Positions 29,736-38,269 of a DNA stretch of 64,000 nt are shown one piece after another. The stretch lies in contig NZ_JAJFAY010000004.1 of assembly GCF_021083305.1 (NCBI RefSeq), forward strand, positions 62,001 to 126,000, given 5' to 3'. The notes below the pieces were generated by a model. It saw nothing but the letters and a program-made list of their open reading frames with translations, was not told the origin of the DNA and did no database searches. Positions within the stretch are counted from its first letter, which is position 1. Every line of letters begins with the position of its first letter. The position numbers and the translations under genes are program-made. This stretch comes from Haladaptatus sp. DYF46. GTDB lineage: Archaea > Halobacteriota > Halobacteria > Halobacteriales > Haladaptataceae.

Positions 29736-30302
29736 TCAGTTCGTCGCTACCAGAATGAACGTTTCCGGGCGCTCATTCCCGAACTCCACTTCGAATCCCG
29801 CCGCAGTGAGTAATTCGCGTGCCTTTGCCGCGTCGTATCGCTCGTCGACAGGCGGTCCGTCTTGGTCACGACCGTTCGCGCTCCAATCGGCGACGACCAA
29901 TCGGCCTCCCGGTCGAAGCACGCGTGCCACCTCCGCGAGCGCATTCGCTCCCGCGAACTCGTGGAACGTCATCGTCGAAAACGCGGCATCGAGTTCGTCG
30001 TCCTCGAACGGCAGGTCGTCTATCGTCGCCGTAACGAGCGCGACGTTCTCCGGGACGCCCTTCTCCCGATAGTGGTCGTGCATCTCCTCCTGCATGTCGA
30101 CCGCGTACACGGAAACGCCCATTTCGTCGCCGAACGAGGCCACATCGTCGGTGTAAAATCCCGTCCCGCTCCCGAGGTCAGCGACGGTTTCGCCGTCGGC
30201 CAGGTCCAGTTCCGCTACCAATTCGTCGCGGGAGACGTACCGATACCGTCCCGAATCTTCGAGCTTTTCCGCCTTCTCGGGGTCGAACGTGTGAAAACCC
30301 AT
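29736..30302 (-). CDS. class I SAM-dependent methyltransferase
   Basis: 188 residues. SAM-binding motif I VADLGSGTGFYTDDV, motif II-like AVDMQEEM, and a later LRPGGRLVVADW typical of UbiE-like methyltransferases. Substrate unknown. It is followed by the nucleoside phosphorylase after 47 bases on the same strand. Confidence 0.82.
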   Translation of the reverse strand: MGFHTFDPEKAEKLEDSGRYRYVSRDELVAELDLADGETVADLGSGTGFYTDDVASFGDEMGVSVYAVDMQEEMHDHYREKGVPENVALVTATIDDLPFEDDELDAAFSTMTFHEFAGANALAEVARVLRPGGRLVVADWSANGRDQDGPPVDERYDAAKARELLTAAGFEVEFGNERPETFILVATN

Positions 30303-30342
30303 CTCGTACTCCTATCGTCAGCGCCAGAATAAAGAACTCCGT

Positions 30343-30741
30343 TTAGGCGAACCGTTCGACGAGGTTCGTCAGCGTCGCCTCGTCCTGCATCCCGACCAAC
30401 CGCTTTACGGGTTCACCGTCGACGTACAACTGCAACGTCGGTACGCCGCGCACGCCATGTCGCTGTGCGAGCGGTTGGTGTTGGTCGATGTTCACCTTAG
30501 CGACCACGGCGTCGGTTTGTGCCGCTACGGTTTCGAGCACCGGTTCGAGCATCTTGCACGGTCCGCACCAATCCGCGTAGAAATCGACCAGCACGATTCC
30601 GCCCACCTCCGTCAGCTCCCGGAAATGCGGTTCGCTCTCGACGTGAACCGGCTGTTCGGCGGTCGTTCCGCCCGTCTCCGATTCGCCGTTCACCAACGCT
30701 TCGCGCTTCCGTTCCCGTATTTCGCTGAGTTCGTCCGTCAT
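30343..30741 (-). CDS. trxA: thioredoxin
   Basis: 132 residues with active site WCGPCK (58-63) in the usual FYADWCGPCKMLEP context, and the cis-Pro loop GVRGVPTLQLY. An N-terminal helix-forming extension (MTDELSEIRERKREALV) precedes the fold, common in haloarchaeal thioredoxins. General disulfide reductase. Confidence 0.9.
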   Translation of the reverse strand: MTDELSEIRERKREALVNGESETGGTTAEQPVHVESEPHFRELTEVGGIVLVDFYADWCGPCKMLEPVLETVAAQTDAVVAKVNIDQHQPLAQRHGVRGVPTLQLYVDGEPVKRLVGMQDEATLTNLVERFA

Positions 30742-30970
30742 TCACCCCAGCGTAGGGACCGCTCCGATTTAATGGTTTTGTAGTATTTGTACAATTCAGA
30801 TGTCACAGATACCCCGTTTCGTACCCATACCTCTCCGGAAACCATCCGGAGCTGTTTGATGGAAATATGTCTATCAATGTATTCACAAATCTCCCTGGAA
30901 ATCTTTCCAGCTGTATATTCATAATTCTCTCCGGTAAACTATCGAGATATCCGCAAGCAAGAAGCGACTT
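30742..30970. repeat. centromere-like repeat cluster downstream of parA operon
   Basis: Three related dyads: CTCCGGA-AACCA-TCCGGAG (30833-30851), CTGGAAA-TC-TTTCCAG (30895-30910) and a weaker one beginning CTCTCCGGTAAAC (30927). All share a CTCTCYGG-type start with those upstream of parA. No gene is seen here. Confidence 0.55.
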
Positions 30971-31381
30971 TTACCGGCGACCGTAGCCCCACTCTTCCAT
31001 CACGCGGCGGACGTCGTCCGCGTTCTCCAACCCCGCTCGGATGAGTGCTTCGCGCACGTCAAGCGCCATCACCTTGTCGCCATCGAAGGTCTGACCCAGT
31101 TCGCGTTCCAGTTCGTCGATTTCCGTCGCCGTTTGGTCTTGCACGTACACCGGAACGGCGTCCCGGTCGGCTTTCACGGTCCGGCGCGCGAAGATGAACG
31201 GGAGCGGGTCGGAACTCGTACTCGTCTCGGGTTCCGATTCGGTCGGCGTCGATTCGCTGCTCCTCGACTCGGTCGCGACGGCCTCGGCGCTCGAAGCCGT
31301 ATCCGCGGGTGATTCGGCGTATGTGCCGACATCATCGCTGTAATCGTCGTCCGTCGCGCCATACCTGTCGTCCTTGGTCAT
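30971..31381 (-). CDS. ParA partner protein, putative centromere binder
   Basis: 136 residues from ATG 31381, overlapping the parA stop by four bases (ATGA). The N-terminal 65 residues are disordered and Ser/Thr/Glu-rich; the C-terminal half (FIFARRTVKADRDAVPVYVQ to RVMEEWGYGR) is compact and charged. Small proteins in this place in ParA operons usually bind the centromere site or stimulate the ATPase; that role here is inferred only from operon position and flanking repeats. No ParB-type HTH is obvious. Confidence 0.6.
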   Translation of the reverse strand: MTKDDRYGATDDDYSDDVGTYAESPADTASSAEAVATESRSSESTPTESEPETSTSSDPLPFIFARRTVKADRDAVPVYVQDQTATEIDELERELGQTFDGDKVMALDVREALIRAGLENADDVRRVMEEWGYGRR

Positions 31382-32214
31382 GCCTCGACCTCCACCGCGT
31401 CGACCGTCCCCTGCTGGACGATTCGCGCCAGTTGCTCGAAGTTCGCGAGCAGGTCCTCCTCGTACTCGCGAAGGTCGCGCGTATCCCCGCTCTCCGCGAA
31501 CTCGAACAGGTTCATCTGGTTTTTCCACGCTTCCTTCAGCACGTCACGTTTTCGAACGCCGAAGGGCGTCACCGGTTTCCCGTCCGTTTCAAGTTCCTCG
31601 CGCGTGTCGCGGTAGATGTTCGAGTCGCCGACCTCGTTCGGCACGACGGCGAGGATTCCCAGTTTGAAGCTGTCGTCGAACTTCTTGAACCCGCGCTCCA
31701 TGCTGTCGAGGGTGTCTTCCAACCCTTCGATGGAGATGCTTCCCTTTCGAGTGAGTTCGATGGGAATGAGGACGTTTCGCGCCGCGACGAGCGCGTTGTC
31801 CACGAGCACGTTCAGCGTCGCCGGCGGATCGATGATGAAGTAATCGTACTCCGATGCGACGGATTTGAGCGCGGACCTGAGTTGGAACTCCCGAAGCGAA
31901 GTGTTCCGTGCGGCCATCTCGCTCTCGATGTTCGCGAGCCCTTCGTGAGACGGCACGAGGTCGAAATCCTCCGTTTCGACGATGAGCGACCGGATATCCT
32001 TTTCGTCGTCCAGCAGAACGTGCCCGAGGTGGTCGCGGTCGCCGGTTTTCAACTCCTGGTAGCCGACGTGGTCGGTCAGACTTCCCAGTTGGGGGTCCAA
32101 GTCGATAACGAGAACCCGCTCGTCCTGTCGGCCCAGCGCGGCGGAAACGTTCGTCGCCATGGTCGTCTTGCCGACCCCGCCGGACTCGCTCCACAGTGTG
32201 ATGGCCCGTTTCAT
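31378..32214 (-). CDS. parA: ParA/Soj-like partition ATPase
   Basis: 278 residues from ATG 32214. P-loop SESGGVGKTT (9-18), DLDPQLGSLTDHVGY, Walker B-like YFIIDPPATL and IPIELTRKGSISIEG. In the usual deviant Walker A (KGGxGKT) the first lysine is required for dimerisation; here that place is Ser11, a form I recall from haloarchaeal ParA-like proteins. No N-terminal HTH, so autoregulation would need the partner. Operon with the small gene downstream; repeats lie on both sides. Confidence 0.88.
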   Translation of the reverse strand: MKRAITLWSESGGVGKTTMATNVSAALGRQDERVLVIDLDPQLGSLTDHVGYQELKTGDRDHLGHVLLDDEKDIRSLIVETEDFDLVPSHEGLANIESEMAARNTSLREFQLRSALKSVASEYDYFIIDPPATLNVLVDNALVAARNVLIPIELTRKGSISIEGLEDTLDSMERGFKKFDDSFKLGILAVVPNEVGDSNIYRDTREELETDGKPVTPFGVRKRDVLKEAWKNQMNLFEFAESGDTRDLREYEEDLLANFEQLARIVQQGTVDAVEVEA

Positions 32215-32593
32215 ACAATCGGTCGATATACGCTGGCTCCTCATAAATTCTCGTCAGACAACTGGGCGAAACTATGCGGATAGCTATACAGATAGCTAAC
32301 TCTCTGGATATATTTCCAGATATCTAATCGGTTTTCTACGAAGAAACCTGCATGGCGGCAGCGGAGCTATGTGGTTTCACACCCGGGTTTTCGCAAAACG
32401 CGGCGCTCGGTCTCGTTCTGATTGGGTTTCTGTGTATGTCTCTCTATAGCTATCTGTCTATATATCTCTCCGGGAATCTGTCTGTACATCTCCACCTCCT
32501 TCCGATACGCTCGTCGGAAATCTATTCGGATATCTGGATGGCTCTCTGGCAAGATTTCTACAAATATGTCTAACGGGGCTCCCTCGATGGTCG
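32215..32593. repeat. centromere-like repeat cluster upstream of parA
   Basis: Related short repeats: GATAGCTA at 32279 and 32291, CTGGA-N6-TCCAG (32304-32319), CTCTCCGGGAATCTG (32466-32480), CTCGTCGGAAATCTATTCGG (32510-32529) and CTCTCTGGCAAGATTTCT (32542-32559). The same family lies downstream of the operon. The whole stretch is AT-rich and non-coding; the parA promoter must lie in its first part. Confidence 0.55.
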
Positions 32594-33571
32594 TTACAGT
32601 TCGACTTCCCGTCCGGCTTTCGTCTCCTCCGCTCGTTCGAACACGAACTCGCTCGCGGCGGCGTCGAGTACGGCCGACCCGACGCTTTCGACGACGACGA
32701 TTTCCGAGTCGGAGTCCCGGCCGGCCGCTCCGTCCAACACGTCGCCCAGCGGAACGAAGTCGTCTGCTTCGAGGTCGGTCGCCCGTACGTCCCCGGTTTC
32801 GGCGACTTCTCCCGGTACGTCGGCGACCGTTTTATCCGCGCGGGAGAACGTCTCCCGGTCGAGTTCGCGCATCTCCTCGTTGTAGGCACCGACCGCGATG
32901 ACCAGCGTTCCGGGGCGGAGTGCCTCGCCGGAAAAGACGGGAGTAGTCGCGGTCGTCGCGGTGACGACGACCGTCGCATCCGCCACCGCGTCATCCGCCG
33001 ATTCGACCGGTGTGGTCGGCACGCCGAATTCCGATTCGAGTTCGTCTGCACATTCGCGCTTGGAATCGCTGGGGGAATAGACCCGAATCGATTCGACGTC
33101 CGTCGCGGTCACGATACAGCGGGCTTGCCAGCGGGCTTGCGTCCCCGCTCCGATGACGGCGAGTTTCACCGGGGACGACGAGGCGAGTTCGGCGGCCGCA
33201 ACTCCACCGATACAGCCCGTTCGAGCGTTCGTGATTCTCGTTCCGGCGAGGAGGGCGGCGGGGAGTCCCGTCTCGGCGTCGGTCAGCGCGATTTGGGCAT
33301 TGACCGTCGGAAGCCCGCGGTCTTCGTTTCCTCCGTGGACCCCGACTAATTTCGTGGCGTAGTGGGGTTCGCCGTGGATGTAGGCGGGCATGACGAGGCC
33401 GGTTCCGAGCGGCGCGTCGCCGTCGATCCCCGCACCGACCGGAAAGTGGGGGCGGTCGGGTCGTTCGACGTCACCGCGTTCCTGTTTGACGAACGCGTCG
33501 CGGACGACGGGAAGCAGGGCGTCGATTTCGAGGAGCGAGTCCACGTCATCGTCAGAGAGTATTCGGACCAT
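32594..33571 (-). CDS. ornithine cyclodeaminase / mu-crystallin family protein
   Basis: About 325 residues. I prefer ATG 33571 over 33580 because a TATA-like aaataagc (minus, near 33597) is then about 25 bases away. NAD-binding motif AVIGAGTQARWQARC in the middle, and substrate-side motifs YATKLVGVHGGN and GTRITNARTGCIGG. The family includes ornithine cyclodeaminase, alanine dehydrogenase and ketimine reductases. Divergent from an FAD amino-acid-oxidase-like gene, so a shared amino or imino acid pathway is possible. Confidence 0.82.
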   Translation of the reverse strand: MVRILSDDDVDSLLEIDALLPVVRDAFVKQERGDVERPDRPHFPVGAGIDGDAPLGTGLVMPAYIHGEPHYATKLVGVHGGNEDRGLPTVNAQIALTDAETGLPAALLAGTRITNARTGCIGGVAAAELASSSPVKLAVIGAGTQARWQARCIVTATDVESIRVYSPSDSKRECADELESEFGVPTTPVESADDAVADATVVVTATTATTPVFSGEALRPGTLVIAVGAYNEEMRELDRETFSRADKTVADVPGEVAETGDVRATDLEADDFVPLGDVLDGAAGRDSDSEIVVVESVGSAVLDAAASEFVFERAEETKAGREVEL

Positions 33572-33643
33572 GGTGGGCATTGGCCGCGAACATGCTTATT
33601 TCCCGACGATGGAACCATTATCCTAGAGTCCGTTTTGGTAGCC

Positions 33644-34789
33644 ATGCGAGTCGTCGTGATCGGTGGCGGAATCGTCGGCTGTTCGAGCGCGTACTATCTC
33701 GCGAAACGCGGGGCCGAAGTGGTCGTCTGTGAACGTTCGAACGTCGGTGCCGGAAGCACCGAACGCTCCGCTGGCGGCATTCGAGCTCAGTTTTCGACCC
33801 CCGTCAACGTCGCGCTCTCGCGGGCCAGCATGCGCGTGTGGAACCGGTTCGAGGAGGAGTTCGACGCCGACATCTCCCACAGACGCTCGGGGTATCTCTT
33901 CCTCGCCAGGGACGAGGCGTCGGCGGACGAACTCGCGGAGACGGTCGCGATGCAGAACGAGCGCGGCGTTCAAAGCGAGTTGCTCACCCCCGAGGAAGCG
34001 CGCGAGGTTTGCCCCGGCCTCCGCGCCGACCTGTTCCGCGCCGCGACGTACTCCCCGAACGACGGGTTCGCGGACCCACATCTGGCGCTCCAGGCGTTCG
34101 CCACCCGCGCCCGTGAAGTCGGTGCCGACATCCGAACCGGCGTCGAAGTGACGGGCGTCCCCGGCGATTCGACCGGAATCGAGGGCGTCGAGACGACCGA
34201 CGGACCCCTCGATGCTGATTTCGTCGTCAACGCCGCCGGACCGTGGGCGAGCAGGGTCGCCGCCATGGCGGACCTCGACCTCCCGATTTCGCCCGAACGT
34301 CGCCAAATGGCGGTCATCGCCCCGGAAACGCCCGTCGCCGAGTCGGTTCCGCTGACCATCGACCTCGATACGGGGTCGTACTTCCGCCCGGAACGCGAGG
34401 GTGCCGCGCTCGTCGGCGGGCATTTCGGCGGCGACACGACGGCCGACCCGAACGCCTACGACCGGACGACGGACCTCGACTGGACCGTCGGGGCCGTAGA
34501 GAAGGCGGCGGAGTGGACGACCTACTTCGGCCCCGAGTCCGAGATTCGTCGCGGTTGGGCGGGTCTGTACGCCGTCACGCCGGACCACCATCCCATCATC
34601 GAGGAGACGATTCCGGGATTCGTGAACGCCGTCGGATTTTCGGGGCACGGCTTTCAGCACGCGCCGGCGACCGGCCAACTCGTCACGGAACTCGTCTTCG
34701 ACGGCGAGGCGTCGCTCGTGGACATCTCCATGCTCGATTCGGATAGATTCGCGGAGGGACGTACCGTCGACGAACGGAACGTCGCGTAA
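33644..34789 (+). CDS. FAD-dependent amine/D-amino acid oxidase-like oxidoreductase
   Basis: 381 residues from ATG 33644. Dinucleotide-binding start VVVIGGGIVGCSSAYYLAKRGAEV, then GSTERSAGGIRAQF characteristic of the DAO family (glycine/sarcosine oxidase-like), and a C-terminal FSGHGFQHAPATG that closes on FAD. Oxidises secondary or primary amines of amino acids; the substrate is not evident. Divergent from the ornithine cyclodeaminase-family gene with 72 bases between starts. Confidence 0.87.
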   Translation: MRVVVIGGGIVGCSSAYYLAKRGAEVVVCERSNVGAGSTERSAGGIRAQFSTPVNVALSRASMRVWNRFEEEFDADISHRRSGYLFLARDEASADELAETVAMQNERGVQSELLTPEEAREVCPGLRADLFRAATYSPNDGFADPHLALQAFATRAREVGADIRTGVEVTGVPGDSTGIEGVETTDGPLDADFVVNAAGPWASRVAAMADLDLPISPERRQMAVIAPETPVAESVPLTIDLDTGSYFRPEREGAALVGGHFGGDTTADPNAYDRTTDLDWTVGAVEKAAEWTTYFGPESEIRRGWAGLYAVTPDHHPIIEETIPGFVNAVGFSGHGFQHAPATGQLVTELVFDGEASLVDISMLDSDRFAEGRTVDERNVA

Positions 34790-34896
34790 AGGACGGTCTG
34801 TCGTCGCGTGAAAACCGAACCCTCCGTCGCGTCCCGGCAACCGTCCGATTTGCTGGCGCACATACAATTATTATCATCCCGCGGCAGGAAGTATGC

Positions 34897-36945
34897 GTGA
34901 CAGACACGTTTCAGCCGGACGATTTCTACGACCTGACGCTGGTGAGCGACCTCGCGCTCTCGCCCGACGGCACTCGAATCGCCTTCGTCGCCGACGAGTT
35001 CGACCGGATGAAGGACGACCGACGAACGTCCCTGTTCGTCGTCCCGGCGGACGGGAGCGACGACCCGTATCGGCTCTCGCGGGCGTCCAACGCCGGGTCG
35101 CCGAAGTGGTCCCCGGACGGCGCGAAACTCGGATTCCTCGCCGCCCGCGAGGAGGACGTCGCGCTCTCGGTGACGACGGACGACGGGAACGAGGACGAGG
35201 ACGGTGAGGACGATGAGAACGAAGCAAACGGCGCGGACGATGAACCCAAACCTCAGCTATGGCTGTTCGACATGGTTCGCGGCGGCGACGCTCGGCAACT
35301 CACGGATCGGGAGGAGGGCGTCCGCGAGTTCGATTGGGCACCCGACGCTGACCGACTCGTCATCTCCTCGCGCGACCCGACCGAGGAGGAACGCGACTAC
35401 CTCGCGGACCTCCGGGACGGCGGCCCCGTCGAAACCGAACGACTGCAACACCGGTTCGACGGGAAGGGACTGCTGGACGACGTGACGACCTACCTGTTCG
35501 TCGTCGACGCCGAAACGCGCGAAACGCGCCGCCTCGACGACGCCTACGGCGGCGGGGCGTACGAACCCTTGCTGGGTCTGCAACCCGCGTGGGGGCCGGA
35601 GCGAATCGCGTTCCTTTCGAACCGCACGGACCGCCCCGACGATTCCGAGGCGATGGACGTGTACACCGTCTCACCCGACGGGAATGACCTGCGGAAAGTC
35701 ACCGACTCGGACCTCGCTGCCGGTGTTCTCCGCTGGTCGCCGGACGGGTCCCGTCTCGCGTTTACCGGAAACCACCCGACGAACACGCACGTCCCGACCC
35801 AGTTGTACGTCGCCGAGGACGGCGACTACCGGTCCGTCTCGGAATCGCTCGACCGGACCGTCGCACGCTCCGGACGGTTCCGGTGGGAAGACGACGGGAC
35901 GCTCCTCGTCGCCGTCGGGGACGAGGGAAGCACGCGCCTCGTTCGCTGTTCGGCGGCCGAGGACTCGCCGACGTTCACGTTCGATTCGCAAGGCGAGTAC
36001 CGAACCGTCGAAACGTTCGATTGCGCGGGAGGGACAGTTGCACTGCTCCTCACGGACCCCGAAACCGTCGGGGATTTGTACAGCCTCCCCGTTGCCGACC
36101 TCGATTCCGGCGACGCCGTTCGAGTGACCGCGTGTAACGAATCCTTCGAGCAAACGCACGCCATGCCCGACTGTCGGCGCGTCGTGTATCCGAACGAATC
36201 CGGCGACGACATCGAGGGCATCGTCTACTATCCTCCGGATTTCGACCCCGAAGACCCCGATCCGAGGCCGCTAATCGTCAGCATCCACGGCGGTCCCGTC
36301 GCCTACGACGCGCCCGAGTTCTCGTTTGAGTACGCCTTTTGGGCCGATCGAGGATACGTCGTCCTCCGCCCAAACTACCGGGGAAGCAGTTCATACGGTC
36401 GGGCGTTCAGCGAAGCCATCCGTGGCGACTGGGGTCCCCGCGAATCCGAGGACGTGCTCGCGGGCGTCGAGCATCTCGTCGATCGGGGGTGGGCCGATTC
36501 GGACCGCACCTTCGTCACCGGCCTCTCCTACGGCGGCATCACGACGGGCTATCTCGTGACGCGGACGAACCGCTTCACCGCGGCCGCCGCCGAACACGGC
36601 ATCTACGACCTCCGGTCGGCGTACGGAACCGACGACGCTCACATCTGGTGGGAAAACGACTTCGGCCTGCCGTGGGAGAACCCGGAAGCCTACGATTCCT
36701 CCTCCAGCATCACGGACGTCGGCAACATCGAAACGCCCCTGTTGGTCACGGCTGGCGGCGAGGACTGGCGCTGTCCACCGTCGCAGTCCGAACAGCTATA
36801 CATCTCCGTCAAAAAGCAGGGCGTCCCCGCGAAACTCGTGGTTTACCCCGACGAGCATCACAACATTGGCGACCCGGACAGGGCTGTACACCGCATCGAA
36901 CAGCTAACGGAATGGTTCACAACTCACGACCCCGAACGGCCGTAA
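34897..36945 (+). CDS. S9-family prolyl oligopeptidase-like serine peptidase
   Basis: 682 residues from GTG 34897. N-terminal beta-propeller with TolB-like repeats (SPDGTRIAF, WSPDGAKLGF, WSPDGSRLAF) and an acidic insert near residue 100. The C-terminal alpha/beta hydrolase domain has oxyanion-side SIHGGPV, nucleophile S544 in GLSYGG, an Asp in GGEDWR and the His in DEHHNI. No signal peptide, so cytoplasmic; it would trim short peptides, acylaminoacyl-peptidase style. Confidence 0.9.
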   Translation: MTDTFQPDDFYDLTLVSDLALSPDGTRIAFVADEFDRMKDDRRTSLFVVPADGSDDPYRLSRASNAGSPKWSPDGAKLGFLAAREEDVALSVTTDDGNEDEDGEDDENEANGADDEPKPQLWLFDMVRGGDARQLTDREEGVREFDWAPDADRLVISSRDPTEEERDYLADLRDGGPVETERLQHRFDGKGLLDDVTTYLFVVDAETRETRRLDDAYGGGAYEPLLGLQPAWGPERIAFLSNRTDRPDDSEAMDVYTVSPDGNDLRKVTDSDLAAGVLRWSPDGSRLAFTGNHPTNTHVPTQLYVAEDGDYRSVSESLDRTVARSGRFRWEDDGTLLVAVGDEGSTRLVRCSAAEDSPTFTFDSQGEYRTVETFDCAGGTVALLLTDPETVGDLYSLPVADLDSGDAVRVTACNESFEQTHAMPDCRRVVYPNESGDDIEGIVYYPPDFDPEDPDPRPLIVSIHGGPVAYDAPEFSFEYAFWADRGYVVLRPNYRGSSSYGRAFSEAIRGDWGPRESEDVLAGVEHLVDRGWADSDRTFVTGLSYGGITTGYLVTRTNRFTAAAAEHGIYDLRSAYGTDDAHIWWENDFGLPWENPEAYDSSSSITDVGNIETPLLVTAGGEDWRCPPSQSEQLYISVKKQGVPAKLVVYPDEHHNIGDPDRAVHRIEQLTEWFTTHDPERP

Positions 36946-37038
36946 TGGGACGTTAGCGGTTGAACGATTCCCGTTTCCGATTAAACGGTCGCTCGCTTTA
37001 TTCACTCGCTCGACTTACCCCTCTCCGGGGAAACACTG

Positions 37039-37455
37039 ATGAGTGAAACAGAAGCGAGAGAAGGAGCGTCTCGAAGTACCGACACTGACGAATCGGGACT
37101 GAAATGGCTGAGCGGTTTCGTATCGCTCGTGGGGGCGTGGATATTCATTTCCGCGTTCGTCTACCCATCGATGTCAACGACGAGTTACTGGAACAACCTC
37201 ATCATCGGGGCGGCGATATTCCTCATCGCGGGGTACAACTACTACCGCATGTCTCGGGGGATGTTGACGAGCGTGGGTAGTTCGTCGTTCGTCGCACTGT
37301 TGGGCCTTTGGATGATACTCGTGCCGTTCATCATGACCGCGTCGACGGCGTTCTGGAGCGACATCATCTCCGGCATCGTCGTGGCCATCATTGCCGGGTA
37401 CAACGCCTACGCGGGCCGTGAGGAGAGAGCGGGCGCGCCCGCCGGAACGGCTTAA
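37039..37455 (+). CDS. SPW-repeat membrane protein
   Basis: 138 residues: a hydrophilic N-terminus and four membrane spans arranged as two SPW-like repeats, each with a W/F-rich span and a loop ending SYWNNLIIG or AFWSDIISG followed by AGYNxY. Function unknown; small SPW proteins are widespread in haloarchaea. Confidence 0.8.
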   Translation: MSETEAREGASRSTDTDESGLKWLSGFVSLVGAWIFISAFVYPSMSTTSYWNNLIIGAAIFLIAGYNYYRMSRGMLTSVGSSSFVALLGLWMILVPFIMTASTAFWSDIISGIVVAIIAGYNAYAGREERAGAPAGTA

Positions 37456-37691
37456 AGTCGTTCCAGTTTGTCCAATCGGAACGATGCGAGATGGTATCGA
37501 GTGACGAGGACCGCGAATCCGACCATCACGACGGCGAACATCGCATGGAACGAGAGTGCGGTCTGGTGTGAGTAGCCGTTCCACAACTGGGCGAGGCCCA
37601 GCAACACTGGTCCGAAACTGAACAGTCCGGTCTGTACCGGCAGCTCGGAGAACAGTTCACGGAACGTAACGGGTGCTTTGTCGGTCATCAA
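37452..37691 (-). CDS. small membrane protein
   Basis: 79 residues with two hydrophobic segments (about 24-38 and 46-64). Its stop overlaps the SPW gene stop by four bases in tail-to-tail orientation. No family recognised. Confidence 0.5.
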   Translation of the reverse strand: MMTDKAPVTFRELFSELPVQTGLFSFGPVLLGLAQLWNGYSHQTALSFHAMFAVVMVGFAVLVTRYHLASFRLDKLERL

Positions 37692-37746
37692 TCGGTTCTT
37701 GACCCCATTCGTGGCCCGGGCATCAATACCGTTTCGAAATCGTTTC

Positions 37747-38073
37747 CTACTCCGTTTCGTCTTCGTCCACCGGCCCGTACACGACTATTTCTCCGTCCGC
37801 ATTGATGAGTATCTCACATCCACGGGCGAGAAACGTGATCTTACCGTTCGTCCGTAGCGTCCCGTCGTGTTTCTGTCCGAAAATCGCATCCAACGCGTCG
37901 GGGTCGACGCTATCGTAGAGCCACGTCTGTTTTTCCGCCCCCTGTCCGACTATCTCCTCCACTCCTCTGATGACTCGTGTGCTCGGGTCGTCGTTCTCTC
38001 CCGCGACTCGATACGCTTTCCGTCCGTCTCGGTCGAGGTCCGTCGCCCGTTCGGTAAATCGATTCTCTTTCAT
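37747..38073 (-). CDS. HalOD1 output-domain protein
   Basis: 108 residues. The C-terminal half (DPDALDAIFGQKHDG to INADGEIVVYGP) matches the halobacterial output domain 1 pattern, found alone or after receiver domains in haloarchaea. Probably a signalling output module; binding partner unknown. Confidence 0.75.
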   Translation of the reverse strand: MKENRFTERATDLDRDGRKAYRVAGENDDPSTRVIRGVEEIVGQGAEKQTWLYDSVDPDALDAIFGQKHDGTLRTNGKITFLARGCEILINADGEIVVYGPVDEDETE

Positions 38074-38269
38074 GATATGCCGATTCGAGTGTTCAGTTAG
38101 GGTGTTAAACTGATTACAGCAATAAAAGAATCTCGATTGTATCTGAAACTAATACCTCTCCGTGATATGTCCGAAAAAAGATTTAAAATGGCTCGAATGT
38201 GCGTCGCGACGGGTGACTCCTTCCGTCGTCCCGGTTCCTCATCCCCGCTCGGTTCTCACCTTTTCCGCT

